A stretch of DNA of 64,000 nt from Cylindrotheca closterium (GCA_933822405.4 CAKOGP040002202.1:186001-250000), one strand, 5' to 3'; positions 1 to 10,522 are shown, counted from the stretch's first letter. The notes: generated by a model from the letters alone, not told the origin. Translations and numbers: made by a program.

Positions 1-973
1 CCACGGCTTTGAAATGCAAATGCGGGAAAACAAGGGTGGTGCCAAGTGGTTTGGCTTTCAGGTGTCAAGTGTGTCGTCTGAAGTCAAGAAGAAGAATTTG
101 ACGTCGCCTTGGGGATACCAATTCCGAGTTAGACCCGTGACGGACTTTGATGAACCCTTTTCACCACCTTCCAATCCAGTGCAACCACGAAGAGGCGAAA
201 AGTACAACCGCAATCGTGCGCAACCAGCAGCCGCACCACGTTCGGCTCGACAAGCTTCGCAACAATACGAAGAACAGGGGTATGCTGAGGAAGAGTATTA
301 TGATCCAGATGCTACTCCTCAACGTCAATATGGTGATTTCAAAGAATATTGCATGCCAGCACCCTGGTTCAAGACTGCTGGAGAAGGTGCTGTCCTCATT
401 TGCTGGCAGCGACAACAAGGTGCCACTGGCTACGAACTGCAAATGAAGGAGATTGTGCCTGGCTATTCTCAAGAAGAAGGTTGGGAAACCATCGCCGCTC
501 GCCTCTCGGGTACAGAAGTCAAAAAGAAGAACTTGTGGTCGGCCAATGGCTATCAATTTCGGGTGCGACCCGTCGATGGCCCCATGTCCGGCCGTGGCTT
601 TTCCAATCACTCCAATCCCGTCGTCTTGCCGCAAACTTCCAAAATGAGACAGGCCCGCACAACCGCTGGCGCCAAATTGAGCCACGATGTCATCCACGCC
701 ATGCCTGCCCCCTGGTTCAAGGGTGCCAATGAGAAGAATGCCATTATGGTGGTCTGGCAACCTCAAGCCAGAGTGACTGCCTATACTCTACAAATGAAGG
801 AATGCGCTCAAGGAGAACAATGGCAAACAATTGCAGAGCGTCTGACCAACACTGAGGTGAAGAAAAAGAATTTGTATTCTCAAAATGGATATCAATTCCG
901 TGTCAAGCCACTGGATGGACCAAACAAACACAAGGAGTTTTCCAAACCATCTTCGATTGCCTTTGCCCATTAA
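1..973 (+). CDS. Fibronectin type III repeat protein, 5' truncated by the window edge
   Basis: The reading frame is open from base 2, so the first ATG (14) is internal and the gene starts outside the window. Three FN3-like modules are visible, each with a Y/F-E-L/M-Q-M-K/R-E strand, a T/S-EVKKKNL motif and a GYQFRV-R/K-P strand: near bases 2-180, 350-630 and 700-970. Modules 2 and 3 open with MPAPWFK and carry the buried Trp of strand B (CWQ, VWQ). FN3 modules are beta-sandwich protein-interaction units; no catalytic domain is visible. A charged, Gln/Tyr-rich linker separates modules 1 and 2. The stop is TAA at 971-973. The domain call is firm; the role is unknown. Confidence 0.8.
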   Translation, partial: HGFEMQMRENKGGAKWFGFQVSSVSSEVKKKNLTSPWGYQFRVRPVTDFDEPFSPPSNPVQPRRGEKYNRNRAQPAAAPRSARQASQQYEEQGYAEEEYYDPDATPQRQYGDFKEYCMPAPWFKTAGEGAVLICWQRQQGATGYELQMKEIVPGYSQEEGWETIAARLSGTEVKKKNLWSANGYQFRVRPVDGPMSGRGFSNHSNPVVLPQTSKMRQARTTAGAKLSHDVIHAMPAPWFKGANEKNAIMVVWQPQARVTAYTLQMKECAQGEQWQTIAERLTNTEVKKKNLYSQNGYQFRVKPLDGPNKHKEFSKPSSIAFAH

Positions 974-1288
974 AAAAAGTACATTCAAATGGAATAGGGC
1001 CAATGATTGTGATTGATGTTCTATATTTTTTTAAATTGAAAATTAGAGTAAAGAGTTATAATACATCTTATTATTTCAAGTGTCGTTGGTTGAATGAAGA
1101 AGATTACCTTCAAAGACCAGCTGTCGAAAATGATAATGACGATGACATTGCAGTATATTACGTATTCCGGATTGACAATATGTCGACCACTACGATTCCA
1201 AACCCCCCAGCTAGTGAAGTAAGAGTCAAGAGGACAATGAATCAATCAAATTGAGGTTGTGGTCCACAATAAATCATGACAACAATAT
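974..1288. other. Intergenic
   Basis: AT-rich 3' flank of the FN3 gene. Short open frames exist on both strands but have no recognisable protein content. Confidence 0.5.
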
Positions 1289-2460
1289 GAGTTCTCTGTC
1301 ATCAATGAACACTTGCATTCGCGGTTCCATGAAATGCCCAAACAAATCCAATGGCTGTTGCAATATGCCGCAACCATTGGTGGTGGTACAGTCCCAATAA
1401 GATAAGAGTATCTACCTTGGAGATGATTTGGCAACATGCGGCCGAGTCCAGGCTAGAAGATGGATCATCACATTATGAGATTGATTGCACCGCTGTTGGC
1501 TTGTTGTGAACAGGAATGATGTTGATTGAAAAGTGCAATGATGTTGATGACTATTACCGATGGTTGGATGGGGTCCAAGAAATGGTCATGATGATGACAC
1601 TCCGGGAATCCCCCGCCAGGACATTGAAGTCCTTTCAATTTCGTAGCGGAATGGGACTATATTTTTGCACTTGTCGTCGTCGTCACTAATCAACAACAAC
1701 AAAGAGGACGACGACGAATTGGAAGAGAAGATTTTCCAGATGGCGGACCTCATCAATGCTGGCGCAAAAAAGTCAGAAGACTTTGCGTCGCTCAACTTGA
1801 AAGCGGCAAGGAAAGCCAAACATTACAATGACGATTTGAAATTGGCCTCTCAATATTGCAAAAAGGGAACCAGTTTGCTGCCTACCGGTAAGAGGCTGTC
1901 GGATACTACATTGGCCTTGGGGAACTGTACACACTTGGTTCGCAGATTGAAATGATGTTGGGAAATCCCGAGCAAGTGGGAATAACTGATGCCAAGGCAT
2001 TCCTCAATGTGAGCAATTATGAATGGATACTGATGGAAGCCATGCCCGTGAGAATTGTCAGAATCATAGCCAAACTGACTGTGGAATTGAACTATGAGGA
2101 ATGTATTGCCGATAGCCTACTGCTTTTAAAGCAGATGGGATATCGATTTTGCTTTCTCAGGCCCGTTGGACTCTTGTCAAGACCATTCAGGCCGTGAAGA
2201 AAAAGAACCGGTCCTTCTTTGAGAGTGATATGTCACCGATAACAGACGAACGGCACAAGGCTATAGCTATCCTTCTTTGTCTAATCCACAATACAGCATG
2301 CTGCATGGTTGTCATTGCCGTTTGCCAGAGCGTCCAGCTTACTCTTACACATGGCGTACACGCCTTTTCTGGGTCTTCTCTCGTGGCGCTTGTGCACCTG
2401 GATGATAATGATACAACATGCACCGAGTTTTATGATACTGGGCTCGTCTTGAAAGGAAAT
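1289..2460 (+). pseudogene. Decayed AAA-type predicted ATPase (signalling ATPase with TPR-like tail)
   Basis: Fragments in three frames follow the order of the large 'predicted ATPase' family of diatom signalling proteins. Near 1310-1390 (frame of 1289) there is a stretch like LPxxVQxLLxxAAxIG: HEMPKQIQWLLQYAATIGG. At 1740-1950 (frame of 1665) come MADLINAG and LNLKAARKAKHYNDD, then YCKKGTSLLP. At 1952-2200 comes a VRIVRIIAKLTVELNYEEC stretch ending LLLKQMGYRF, which resembles the helical repeats behind the ATPase. At 2230-2410 comes VCQSVQLTLTHGV. The frame changes near 1950 and 2180, there is no start, and the P-loop region is missing. The gene is therefore non-functional. The family call is from memory of conserved motifs and is moderately sure. 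Confidence 0.6.
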
Positions 2461-2694
2461 GCCGACAGTTCAACAGACATTACCTACCGTACGGCTTGGA
2501 CTGGAGGAGACCAACGACTGGGCCAGAAAAACACTAGACCAAGGTCCTCCAGGAGATAGTTGTGTACTGCGTCTTGAAAGGAAATGCCGACAGTTCAACA
2601 GACATTACCTACTGTACGGCTTGGACTGGAGGAGACCAACGACTGGGCCAGAAAAACACAAGACCAAGATCCTCCAGGAGATAGTTGTGTACTG
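2445..2694. repeat. 125-bp direct tandem duplication
   Basis: Copy 1 is 2445-2569 and copy 2 is 2570-2694, starting CGTCTTGAAAGGAAATGCCG. They are nearly identical, differing by single substitutions (for example ACCGTACGG against ACTGTACGG, and AAGGTCC against AAGATCC). The duplication lies at the 3' end of the ATPase pseudogene and is recent relative to the decay of that gene. Confidence 0.9.
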
Positions 2695-2914
2695 TAGCAT
2701 TTTGACACAAAGTGTATGAAATATTAAAATACATTATGTTTGTACAAGACATTCAGAGTAACAATATTTTCTTCCCAGTCGCGCGTGATGAGTAAAATAT
2801 GTTCTTCCTATACATCATAGAAGCGCGACTGCTGATACTATGCTCTTAATCGAGAGCACATAATATTCTGATTTACATTGATTTGTAACTTTCATCGTTG
2901 TCGTTATCATCATC

Positions 2915-3271
2915 ATGAAGAAATATCTAAAAGCTCCGCCTCCAGCATGTGCTTGCCGCCACAAGCTAGGTGCAAAGAAGCATCGTCCAGGGTCGTTGGC
3001 AATCACAAAAGATGCAGCGATTGCTCGCCCTCAGTCGCGCCGTCCCCATACTAAAGAAACCAGAGTCAATCCAGCACCCACTGGCGTCACAGCAACAAAC
3101 CGTGGCAGTATTATCCCCAACCGCGCAAACCGGCACTTTCTGCAGAACTTTCTTTCTCGCCACTATACGGAAGAGTATAGTCGACAAGTCGCCAAAGCCA
3201 AGCAACGGAAATTGGAACGCCGGGCTCGAGCACAACAAAAGAAGTCTAGAAATAAGTTCTCAAGTAAGTAA
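2915..3271 (+). CDS. Small basic hypothetical protein (118 aa)
   Basis: An ATG-initiated open frame encodes a Lys/Arg/Pro-rich protein. The second half is strongly basic and probably helical (RQVAKAKQRKLERRARAQQ), ending KKSRNKFSSK. No signal peptide or domain is recognised. A competing frame (2970-3275) covers much of the same DNA, so coding status is uncertain. The long run of basic codons without stops and the orderly ATG context (ATCATCATGAAG) favour this frame. It could be a nucleic-acid-binding or nucleolar protein, but that is only inferred from charge. Confidence 0.4.
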   Translation: MKKYLKAPPPACACRHKLGAKKHRPGSLAITKDAAIARPQSRRPHTKETRVNPAPTGVTATNRGSIIPNRANRHFLQNFLSRHYTEEYSRQVAKAKQRKLERRARAQQKKSRNKFSSK

Positions 3272-3668
3272 ATAATAGCTTCATCCTAAACAACAACAGA
3301 TTGTAGTAGAATGCCATTCTTGTCAAGATTGTCTCATTTCGAGCCATAGGAGTGGGACGTGGGACAGGGAGTTTCATCGTCTTTTTGTGGATATTCGCCC
3401 TTCATCGCCCATCATCTACGTATTGGTGCCTCCTATTCTTCGTTGTGGCATTCCCATTCATCATGCTTTGTAGATATCACATATCACTCATATCGTATCA
3501 GTATTGTGGGCCATCGTATTGTCGTCTTCTTGCGCTTCTTGTTTTTGTTCCCCCAAATTAAGGAACCGAAGTCCACCCCAAAGTCAATGTCACGACCCAA
3601 AAACAAAAAAAAGCAGACACAATAGTCCTGCCTACACCTGAACTTATTACACAAATATAAAACACACA
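3272..3668. other. Upstream region of the Nudix gene
   Basis: Pyrimidine-rich stretch (3360-3550), then an A-rich leader (AAAACAAAAAAAAGC near 3600) just before the Nudix ATG. It probably holds the promoter and 5' leader. No distinct element is recognised. Confidence 0.4.
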
Positions 3669-4435
3669 ATGAGCAGTAATAACAGCAACAAAGTAGAACC
3701 CAAAGTGATTGGAAAAGAGACGGTTGCCAGCACGCGTTGGATCAAGTTGGAAGCTTTGACGTACACCGATGAAACCGGACAAGCACGGCCATGGAATTCA
3801 GTGTCGCGGACCACCACCCAACCCAATGTGGCCGATGCCGTGGTCATTATTCCTTTGTTGAAAAGCGGCGAAAAAATGGAAACCATCTTGGTGGAACAGT
3901 TCCGTCCACCCGTCGGTAAAAATACCATGGAATTTCCAGCCGGTTTGATTGACAAATCGGAAACACCCGAACAAGCCGCACTGAGAGAGTTGAAGGAAGA
4001 GACTGGGTTCATTGGAAGTTCGACTTCCACTGTACCGACCCAAGTGAGCCGGGCGGTTTGCATGTCTCCTGGATTGACGGACGAATCTGTACATACAGTG
4101 GTAGTGACTGTTGGTAAGGCTATATATACACACTGGTGGTTTTTGAGATCAGATGGAGTACACGTATTGCACAGTTCAAAGAGCCCCATTCTCACTGTTA
4201 TTATTCTCTACTTTGCTACTTCTCTCTTTCTCTCTCTCTCTCTCTAGATTTGGAAGACCCACAAAACCAAAATCCAAAAGCACAACTGGATGATGGAGAG
4301 TTTATTACTATTCACAGAGTACCACTGGATGAGGGACTACAGACTGTTCTGGATCAAGGATCATCCATGCCGATTATGGGATTGTATTTGTTCAGCGTGG
4401 GACTCAAACTAGGGAAAGAAATGGCGGGTAGGTAA
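3669..4435 (+). CDS. Nudix hydrolase, ADP-ribose pyrophosphatase (NUDT5-like), two exons
   Basis: Exon 1 is 3669-4113 and exon 2 is 4248-4435, giving 210 residues, close to the usual length of NUDT5-type enzymes. The 134-bp intron (4114-4247) runs from GTAAGG to a (TC)n tract and CTAG; splicing joins VVVTV to DLEDPQ in frame. The Nudix box GX5EX7REUXEEXGU is complete: G at GLIDKSE, then RELKEETGF. Upstream lies the EQFRPPVG segment typical of ADP-ribose/sugar-nucleotide pyrophosphatases. Such enzymes hydrolyse ADP-ribose and related nucleoside diphosphates with Mg2+ held by the box glutamates. No targeting peptide is obvious, so it is probably cytosolic. It is convergent with the TPR gene downstream. 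Confidence 0.88.
4114..4247 (+). other. Intron with TC microsatellite
   Basis: GT-AG intron of the Nudix gene. Its polypyrimidine tract is a CT dinucleotide run (about 4219-4245) ending directly at the acceptor. Confidence 0.85.
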
Positions 4436-4853
4436 CTCGAAGTGAACTCAAATTTACATGACACAAACTTTAGATAATATATCAAGTTGAAGGTGTATGG
4501 GCCGAACCATTCCTCGACTGCTTCAACACATGATTGCCATATTGTACTGGAGAAGATGATGGCAGAGATTGCGCACACCTTTCTAAATGAAACGACTCTG
4601 CAATCGTGATTGGAATCTATTTTATGATTACTGTTTTATTTAGGCTGTGCCTTCTTACATGACCAGGTAGTGGATCATCATCATCCATACAACTATTTTA
4701 TTATTACAATTGTGCCAGTTGATCCAAAAATGTCTTGCTTGGAATTCAACTTGATCCTTTCTTCTTTTGGTCAGATGGCATTGTCTCTTATTGCCTTGTT
4801 AAGTGTTCATTTGCCAAGCTCAATTTGACGCAACTTCTGGACCAGCTCTTGCT
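4436..4853. other. Convergent 3' flanks
   Basis: Shared 3' region between the Nudix gene and the TPR gene on the other strand. No gene is seen. Confidence 0.5.
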
Positions 4854-5849
4854 TCATTGTGAATCTGGTGTCGGCGGCGCACTTGCGTCCAACATAGTAG
4901 ATTCAAAAGCCAGATTGGTGGCTTGTAGTTGTTGTGGTTGTTGGGGTGTGGACGACATTGCCATTGCCATTCTCTTTTCTAAAATTTGAACAATCTGTAG
5001 CGTTCTGTTCGCTTCCGCACGCAGCACATCGATGCTGCCAGTATTCTCCTGGCACTGAAGTCTCCATGCAGCAATGGGATTGTTGTCTTCGATGAGCTTG
5101 GTTTGAATTGCAAGAGCCTTTATGACCGTTTGCCATGCGGCCATTGTATTGGATTGGCTTTCGTAGGCCAATCCGATATTTCGATATGTGAGAGCCACGG
5201 CAGGAGAACACTGACCCAAGACTTGGACTTGATGTGTGAGCACACGCTCGTAGATCTCCATAGCCTTTCCAAATCTCTTTTGATGGACTAGAATCTTGGC
5301 CATGGTGGTGTATACAGCAGCGATTCCATGTGTGTCATTGCTGCCAGCATTTTGTTGTACAATCAATACCTGATTTAGCATGTTGAGTGCTTGGGAATGA
5401 CTACCCAAGTCAAAGTGACAGATCGCGACATTGTGTAAGGCGAGAGCTGTTTTGGGATGCGTCTCTCCCAGTATCTTGGCCCGAATCCCTAGTTGACATA
5501 TGGACTTTTCCAGTGCCTTGTCATATTGCTTTGTCATCCGGTAGAGTTTTGTGATGCAAGCGTATACGAAATCGGCATCGGGGTGAACACTTCCATGGGC
5601 TGATGCCTCATTGTACGAGTTCAGTGCGCATTCGTAGTGCTGAATGGCTTCTTCATATTTGCCTTGCCTGTCCAAGACATAGCCGAGCATTTTATATGCG
5701 GATGCTGTCTCGACATCACAGTCGCCAAATACATTCAAACGGCACTGAAGCAAGATCCTCAACAAAGACTCGGCTTGTTCATATTGACCTTGAGCAATCA
5801 GTTGGGATGCGAGATTTTCACTGGTGCCTTGTCTGCTTTCCTTAGACAT
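4854..5849 (-). CDS. Tetratricopeptide-repeat protein, kinesin-light-chain-like
   Basis: The protein has 331 residues from the ATG at 5849 (MSKESRQGTSEN). The frame is open for another 143 codons upstream, but that part is low-complexity and unlike the repeats, so it is taken as leader. About six TPR units of 42 residues, of the TPR_12 type, follow one another. Examples are ASAYKMLGYVLDRQGKYEEA, ALALHNVAICHFDLG and ALTYRNIGLAYESQ, each with the G-Y/F-A-L pattern of paired helices. The 42-residue spacing with H/P between units resembles kinesin light chains and NB-ARC partner proteins. It is a protein-binding scaffold; the partner is unknown. The tail is Gln/Pro/Ser-rich. Confidence 0.82.
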   Translation of the reverse strand: MSKESRQGTSENLASQLIAQGQYEQAESLLRILLQCRLNVFGDCDVETASAYKMLGYVLDRQGKYEEAIQHYECALNSYNEASAHGSVHPDADFVYACITKLYRMTKQYDKALEKSICQLGIRAKILGETHPKTALALHNVAICHFDLGSHSQALNMLNQVLIVQQNAGSNDTHGIAAVYTTMAKILVHQKRFGKAMEIYERVLTHQVQVLGQCSPAVALTYRNIGLAYESQSNTMAAWQTVIKALAIQTKLIEDNNPIAAWRLQCQENTGSIDVLRAEANRTLQIVQILEKRMAMAMSSTPQQPQQLQATNLAFESTMLDASAPPTPDSQ

Positions 5850-6419
5850 GGTGAATGATGATGATGATGATGATACTGATAACTGGATTGGTGAATATGA
5901 ATAGCACCAACTGCAGAAACTATGAGATTGGTTTTGACGGAAACCTGGGTGGTCGTTGGGAAACGGTTTCTTCCGTGACCGTTTCCACACGCTCGTTCGT
6001 GTTTCTCTCGAGAGAAAGCAGTCAGTACAGTCCATGCTGTACAAAACACCGAAACATATCAGCGAAATGGTTTTTCGTGGTTTGTTTTGCTGATGGGGGG
6101 CCCATCGTGGTTCCGCACGTACTGGATGTGTTTGCAACGTCCCATGTTTGCGGTGTGGTTCTCGATCGGTTTGCATGTTCATCGTATCGGATCGATTCCT
6201 TCGACACAAAAATGTCAGTTCTGAAGTCAAACCAACCAATGCACCGGTACACGTGTACGAGAGTCCAAAGAGTGTCAACTATGATTCATTCATGCAACGT
6301 TAATTTGTATATGTAATGTGGATTATTTGATTCCTATGCACATTATTCATACCTAATTCGTAACCAATAATTTACAGTCCATTTGTTCAATCATAAAATA
6401 GCCAGACATCTGATCTCCC
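5850..6419. other. Upstream of the TPR gene / downstream of ATP-grasp A
   Basis: Contains an ATG-like (CAT/ATC)n triplet run at 5855-5876 and the putative leader of the TPR gene. Nothing else is recognised. Confidence 0.4.
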
Positions 6420-7871
6420 TTACGCGACCACAACATCAAAGATGCCCTCTGCCAAAATCTCGTTCAGCTTCTCGTAGTCAGCAGCGAGTTGATCCTTGTC
6501 ACTGTGCACAAGAGTTACTTCTCCTGGAACAGAAGGCATGTCTACCGTCTTCAAGAGACGATCGCCTTCCTGAACTCCAAGCACGAGGCTGTGGTACGAC
6601 AGCAGTCGTATGATCCTTCCGAATTGAGAACCGTTCACACCCTTAAAGACTCCCTCAATGTGAGAGCGCATCTTGACTTGGTGACAGTAGCTGTTGGAAG
6701 TGATTGGTCGAGATGGAATGCTATCAAAGATCTTTCCTCCATTGAGGTAGACATCTATCAGTATGGACAACTGGTCGTAGCCCATGCAGATTTCAGCTGG
6801 TTGCACCCAAGCACCGTTTCCACCGTGCAAGCGACAATTGAGCTCGACCAAAACAGGTCCTCGAGCAGTGTACATGACTTCGGCGTGAATGGCTCCACTC
6901 TCAAACCCGACAGCCTTGAGAACCTTTTCGGTATATTCGAGGATTTCTTCGCAGTTGGGATCAGAAATGACTTGGAGCTCCTTGCTGAAGCACACAAAGG
7001 CGGCACCATTGTAGGGACGCTTGTCGTACTTCCACATGGCGGTGGTCTTGATCTTGCCATTGCTAACAACCGAGTTGACAATGTATTCGGTTCCCTTCAA
7101 GTATTCTTGGAGAAGGACGCCAGCTTGTTCGTAGTGGCGGTACTTGTTTCGGCAATGAGCCTTGTGTTCCCCTGCAAGAATCTTGTAGTAGGCTTGCCAA
7201 ACAGCCTTCTTTGACTCGCAAAAGGTGACTCCGACAGATCCAGCACCGGTTTGTGGCTTGACGACAAAGCATGCTCCCTCTTCGTTGTTCTCCTCTAGGA
7301 AAGCTTGGACGTCATCTTCATTACGAGCAAGCTTTTCTCGAACGGCATTGAGACCATTGGCACGGATGGTGTTGGCTTGCAAGTGCTTGTCCACCTTGGT
7401 GTTGAGAACGGGAATTCCACTTCCGCGAAGGTGAGTGGTACCCAATTTTTGGTTGAGGCCATTGGCAATTTGATCTTCCAAAAGGACGCCAAATTCGCTA
7501 CCGCACATGACGGCCGCAATAGTCATGTTGGTAGTAGCCTCCAAAATGGCAAGGAGAGTAGTCTCGATTGCTCCATCTTCGTGGGTGATCACGGCCGCAA
7601 AGTCATCGCGAGATCGGCCAGAGGTCTTGAAGTGCTTCTCACGAGCCACAAGCTGTGATCTGTCGCTCCAGACAATAACGACACTGTACATGCCAGCTTC
7701 AAAGACCTTGTCTTGAAGGAGGACACCGGTAGACATTGGGTCTACAAGGATAACTGCTTGAGGCAAAGGTGAGGAGCTGAGAACTGAAGGAGGAGATTGC
7801 ATGTCCATATTGATTCCCATTGCCAAAGGAGCGGCTTCTTCCTTGACAAGGATCTCGAGTCTGGGAGCCAT
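6420..7871 (-). CDS. ATP-grasp ligase, copy A
   Basis: The protein has 483 residues from the ATG at 7871 (MAPRLE). This start is chosen because the paralogue at 10523-11983 begins with the same MAPRxE. The N-terminal part is a pre-ATP-grasp Rossmann-like region (VILVDPMSTGVLLQDKVFEAG, then AAVMCGSEFGVLLED). The nucleotide-binding loop FVVKPQTGAGSVGV and the adenine-site acidic segment LLQEYLKGTEYIV come next. Then comes the metal-site strand GPVLVELNCRLHGG, with Glu and Asn positioned to bind Mg-ATP. This order fits the L-amino-acid-ligase/carboxylate-amine ligase type of ATP-grasp enzymes, which join a carboxylate to an amine through an acyl-phosphate. The substrate is not deducible. It is head-to-head with the M20 hydrolase gene. 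Confidence 0.85.
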   Translation of the reverse strand: MAPRLEILVKEEAAPLAMGINMDMQSPPSVLSSSPLPQAVILVDPMSTGVLLQDKVFEAGMYSVVIVWSDRSQLVAREKHFKTSGRSRDDFAAVITHEDGAIETTLLAILEATTNMTIAAVMCGSEFGVLLEDQIANGLNQKLGTTHLRGSGIPVLNTKVDKHLQANTIRANGLNAVREKLARNEDDVQAFLEENNEEGACFVVKPQTGAGSVGVTFCESKKAVWQAYYKILAGEHKAHCRNKYRHYEQAGVLLQEYLKGTEYIVNSVVSNGKIKTTAMWKYDKRPYNGAAFVCFSKELQVISDPNCEEILEYTEKVLKAVGFESGAIHAEVMYTARGPVLVELNCRLHGGNGAWVQPAEICMGYDQLSILIDVYLNGGKIFDSIPSRPITSNSYCHQVKMRSHIEGVFKGVNGSQFGRIIRLLSYHSLVLGVQEGDRLLKTVDMPSVPGEVTLVHSDKDQLAADYEKLNEILAEGIFDVVVA

Positions 7872-8489
7872 GATTGGCAAAAATTTGATCGATTTACTGT
7901 TGAAAGAAAACTGGAACGGAGAGGTGATTGCAAGTTTGTGAGAGAGCAGTGTCAAGTTTTCAGTTGGATCTCGATTGTGATCACTGTTGATTGTTGTGTA
8001 CTAGTTGATACCAGCATTGCCGTAGAATCGCGTTGCCCGGGCTGACGATGCCTTGTTTGTTGTGTTTCGTTGTCAGTCAACCCATAAGTTTTGTTGCAAT
8101 TTGGATTTCAGCACAGACAGGAGATTCTTAACGGCGTAGGATTTGAACGGTGTCAAAGTACCGTACTGAAATGAAGAACCTCAAGATCTCCGTGTGACAA
8201 AGAACTTTGACTTTGACATTATTATGGACAGACACGATCCATCAACTGTTGGGAACAAAAACATAAGAAAGTCTACGGCGACGATGGGCAACCAGACAAT
8301 ACACGCAGTACGACGGAACAAGAGTTGGCATAGGATTTCGTTTAGATGAACGAATGGTTCAGATCAGACCAATAATGTTCCCGCACTTTGATCGGACGCT
8401 GACGGAGTCTACCTCCATCGCTTTTTTTTTGGAATCGGCTCACATCAGTTGAGCATTCAACTTTTCCTTGCCGGTGGTGAGAAAGCGAA
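7872..8489. promoter_or_regulatory. Divergent promoter region between ATP-grasp A and the M20 hydrolase
   Basis: A 618-bp head-to-head spacer. Its ligase-proximal part (7979-8070, including CCAGCATTGCCGTAGAA and GATGCCTTGTTTGTTGTGT) is closely matched upstream of ATP-grasp B at 12114-12204, and a weaker match continues to about 8255/12465. The shared block is the best candidate for common control elements. Confidence 0.6.
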
Positions 8490-9989
8490 ATGGCACCACC
8501 CTTTTTAATTTCACCTTACTCAGCTGATGCAGCAGTTGAAAGCACCATTCCGGTTACCAAACCGGAAAAGGTAGCAAAAGTCAAACTTATCAACAATGTT
8601 GTTGAAGGCTTCTTTGATGGGAGCCAAACATCGGAAGAATTGCTCAAGGAAATACATGCACTTGCAGCCACTAAGTATGACTTTTTGGTGACTACAAGAC
8701 GGGATCTTCACCGAAACCCAGAGCTGATGTACAATGAGAGAGAGACGTCTGCTTATATTCAGAAGGCGCTCGCAACGATGAAGATTGCCTTCACCACAGG
8801 ATGGGGTGTTAATACAGTTCCAGACAGGATACCTGGAGAGGGAGGATATGGAATCGTGGCGGACATTGGAACACGAAAGGATCCTTGTGTGCTGCTTCGT
8901 GCGGACATGGATGCCCTTCCCATTTTCGAAGAGACGTCTAACATTGATGATTTCAAATCAATCAATCCAGGAGTTATGCATGCTTGTGGCCATGATGGGC
9001 ATACTGCTATGCTTCTCGGTGCAGCATCCATCCTGAAAGGAATGGAGCGAAGTATCAAGGGAACCGTTCGAATAATATTCCAGCCTGCCGAAGAGGGCGG
9101 TGCTGGGGCTAAGCGAATGATTGAAGAAGGAGTCTTGCGAGACTTTCCGAAACCAAAACATGCATTTGCCATGCATGTCAACCCAAAGTAAGTTGACATT
9201 GTCTGTCTTCGTGAATGGGTAAATGCGGTTCAATCACTTACCTCGTGTCCTCGTGTGCTTTCTACCGTTATTAGGGTCCCAAGTGGTATTGTTGCTTCTC
9301 GACCTGGAACCGTGAAAGCGGCAGCAGAGCGATTTGAGATAAAAATCAAAGGCGTAGGTGGACATGCTGGCTATCCCCACTTGACGGTGAACCCTATCAT
9401 GACTGCAGCATCAATCGTAACGAACTTGCAGACATTAGTTTCAAGAAACGTTAGTCCACTGGTGAGTGGGCGAGTGTGCAGCGTTACCAAGTTCAGCGCT
9501 GGTAGGGCTTTCAATGTCATTCCAGAATCTGCAGTTCTTCGTGGGACATTCCGTGCCTTGACTACGGATAGTCTATTGGATCTCAAGAACAATATCGAAC
9601 ATATTGTTAACAGCACAGCCACCATGCATGGCTGTCAGGTGGGAATTACGTATTCTGCAGACTGGTACCCTCCAACCAAAAACGACGAGCAACTGTACGA
9701 AGAGTTTTCAAAGGAAATTGGTGCGATGCTGTCAAAGTCCGGCGAAGTATTGGAGTTGGATCCAAGCATGGGAGCCGAAGACTTTGGTTTTTTCGCAGAG
9801 GCAATTCCATCAAGTTACTTTATGATCGGATCCGGCAGTGGAATCGAGCCACCAACAGACTTTGGATTGCACCATCCATGTTTTGCCTTGGACGAATCGA
9901 TATTGCCTCAAGGAGTAGAACTTCATCTGAACTTGGCATTGCGAGCCCTTCACATGCTTGGGGAGACTGACTCGTACTCACACGCATAA
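8490..9989 (+). CDS. M20D-type amidohydrolase (IAA-amino-acid hydrolase/hippurate hydrolase-like), two exons
   Basis: Exon 1 is 8490-9187 and exon 2 is 9275-9989, giving 470 residues. The 87-bp intron goes from GTAAGT to TTATTAG and restores AMHVNPK-VPSGIVASRPG in frame. M20 hallmarks are in order: RRDLHRNPEL, then the metal loop MHACGHDGHTAMLLGAA, QPAEEGGAGAKRM with the catalytic/metal glutamates, HAMHVNP, and C-terminal GLHHPCFALDES with the last metal histidine. The dimerisation domain begins at GVGGHAGYPH. These dinuclear metal enzymes cleave amide bonds of N-acyl amino acids. There is no clear signal peptide. It lies between two ATP-grasp ligases, which suggests linked amide synthesis and hydrolysis (inference). 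Confidence 0.9.
9188..9274 (+). other. Intron of the M20 hydrolase gene
   Basis: 87-bp GT-AG intron with donor GTAAGT and acceptor ATTAG. Its removal joins two halves of a conserved strand in frame. Confidence 0.88.
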
Positions 9990-10522
9990 TCCCATCCCCA
10001 ATGAAATGAAAGCCTAGACGTAATACCTAAAAATCAGATTTGAATAGAGTACGATTGATTCGTCAACATATTTGTGTTTTGAAATAGACTATGTTTCGTT
10101 GCGTCGATCTCACTTACAAAATTGATTATTCCATCGACTTTCGTTCGTCACTTGATTATATTTCCATCGACCTTCGTCCATCAGAATTTTAAAAAGCCAT
10201 GAGCCGCTCATCGATTCTATCATCATGGTCACCGCAAGACTTTCAAAGAGTGATGCTAATAGTATTTATGTATTATTGATTTTATACACATGATATATGA
10301 TTCGTTCATCCCTACGATGGCAGTTGAAGAGGTGAAATGTCTTCTGCTAAGCTTTTGACTAGCACAAGTAGTGACTGCAAAAGTTTTTAGTGTCATGTGC
10401 AAGTCATATTTTTTTATATTATCAGTATGTATTCTTATTGTTCAAATTTGTATTCACATCATTTGTAGTCCTATTGTACAGTCCATCCCAATCACAGCAT
10501 AGTCAGAGGTTGACATTCTTTT
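9990..10522. other. Convergent 3' flanks
   Basis: AT-rich spacer between the M20 gene and ATP-grasp B. It holds an imperfect direct repeat (CCATCGACTTTCGTTCGTCA at 10132 against CCATCGACCTTCGTCCATCA at 10162). No gene is seen. Confidence 0.5.

Noticed and set aside
5850..6278. N-terminal extension of the TPR protein
   Set aside because: Open by chance; low complexity and unlike the repeats; a good ATG exists at 5849 directly before the first TPR.
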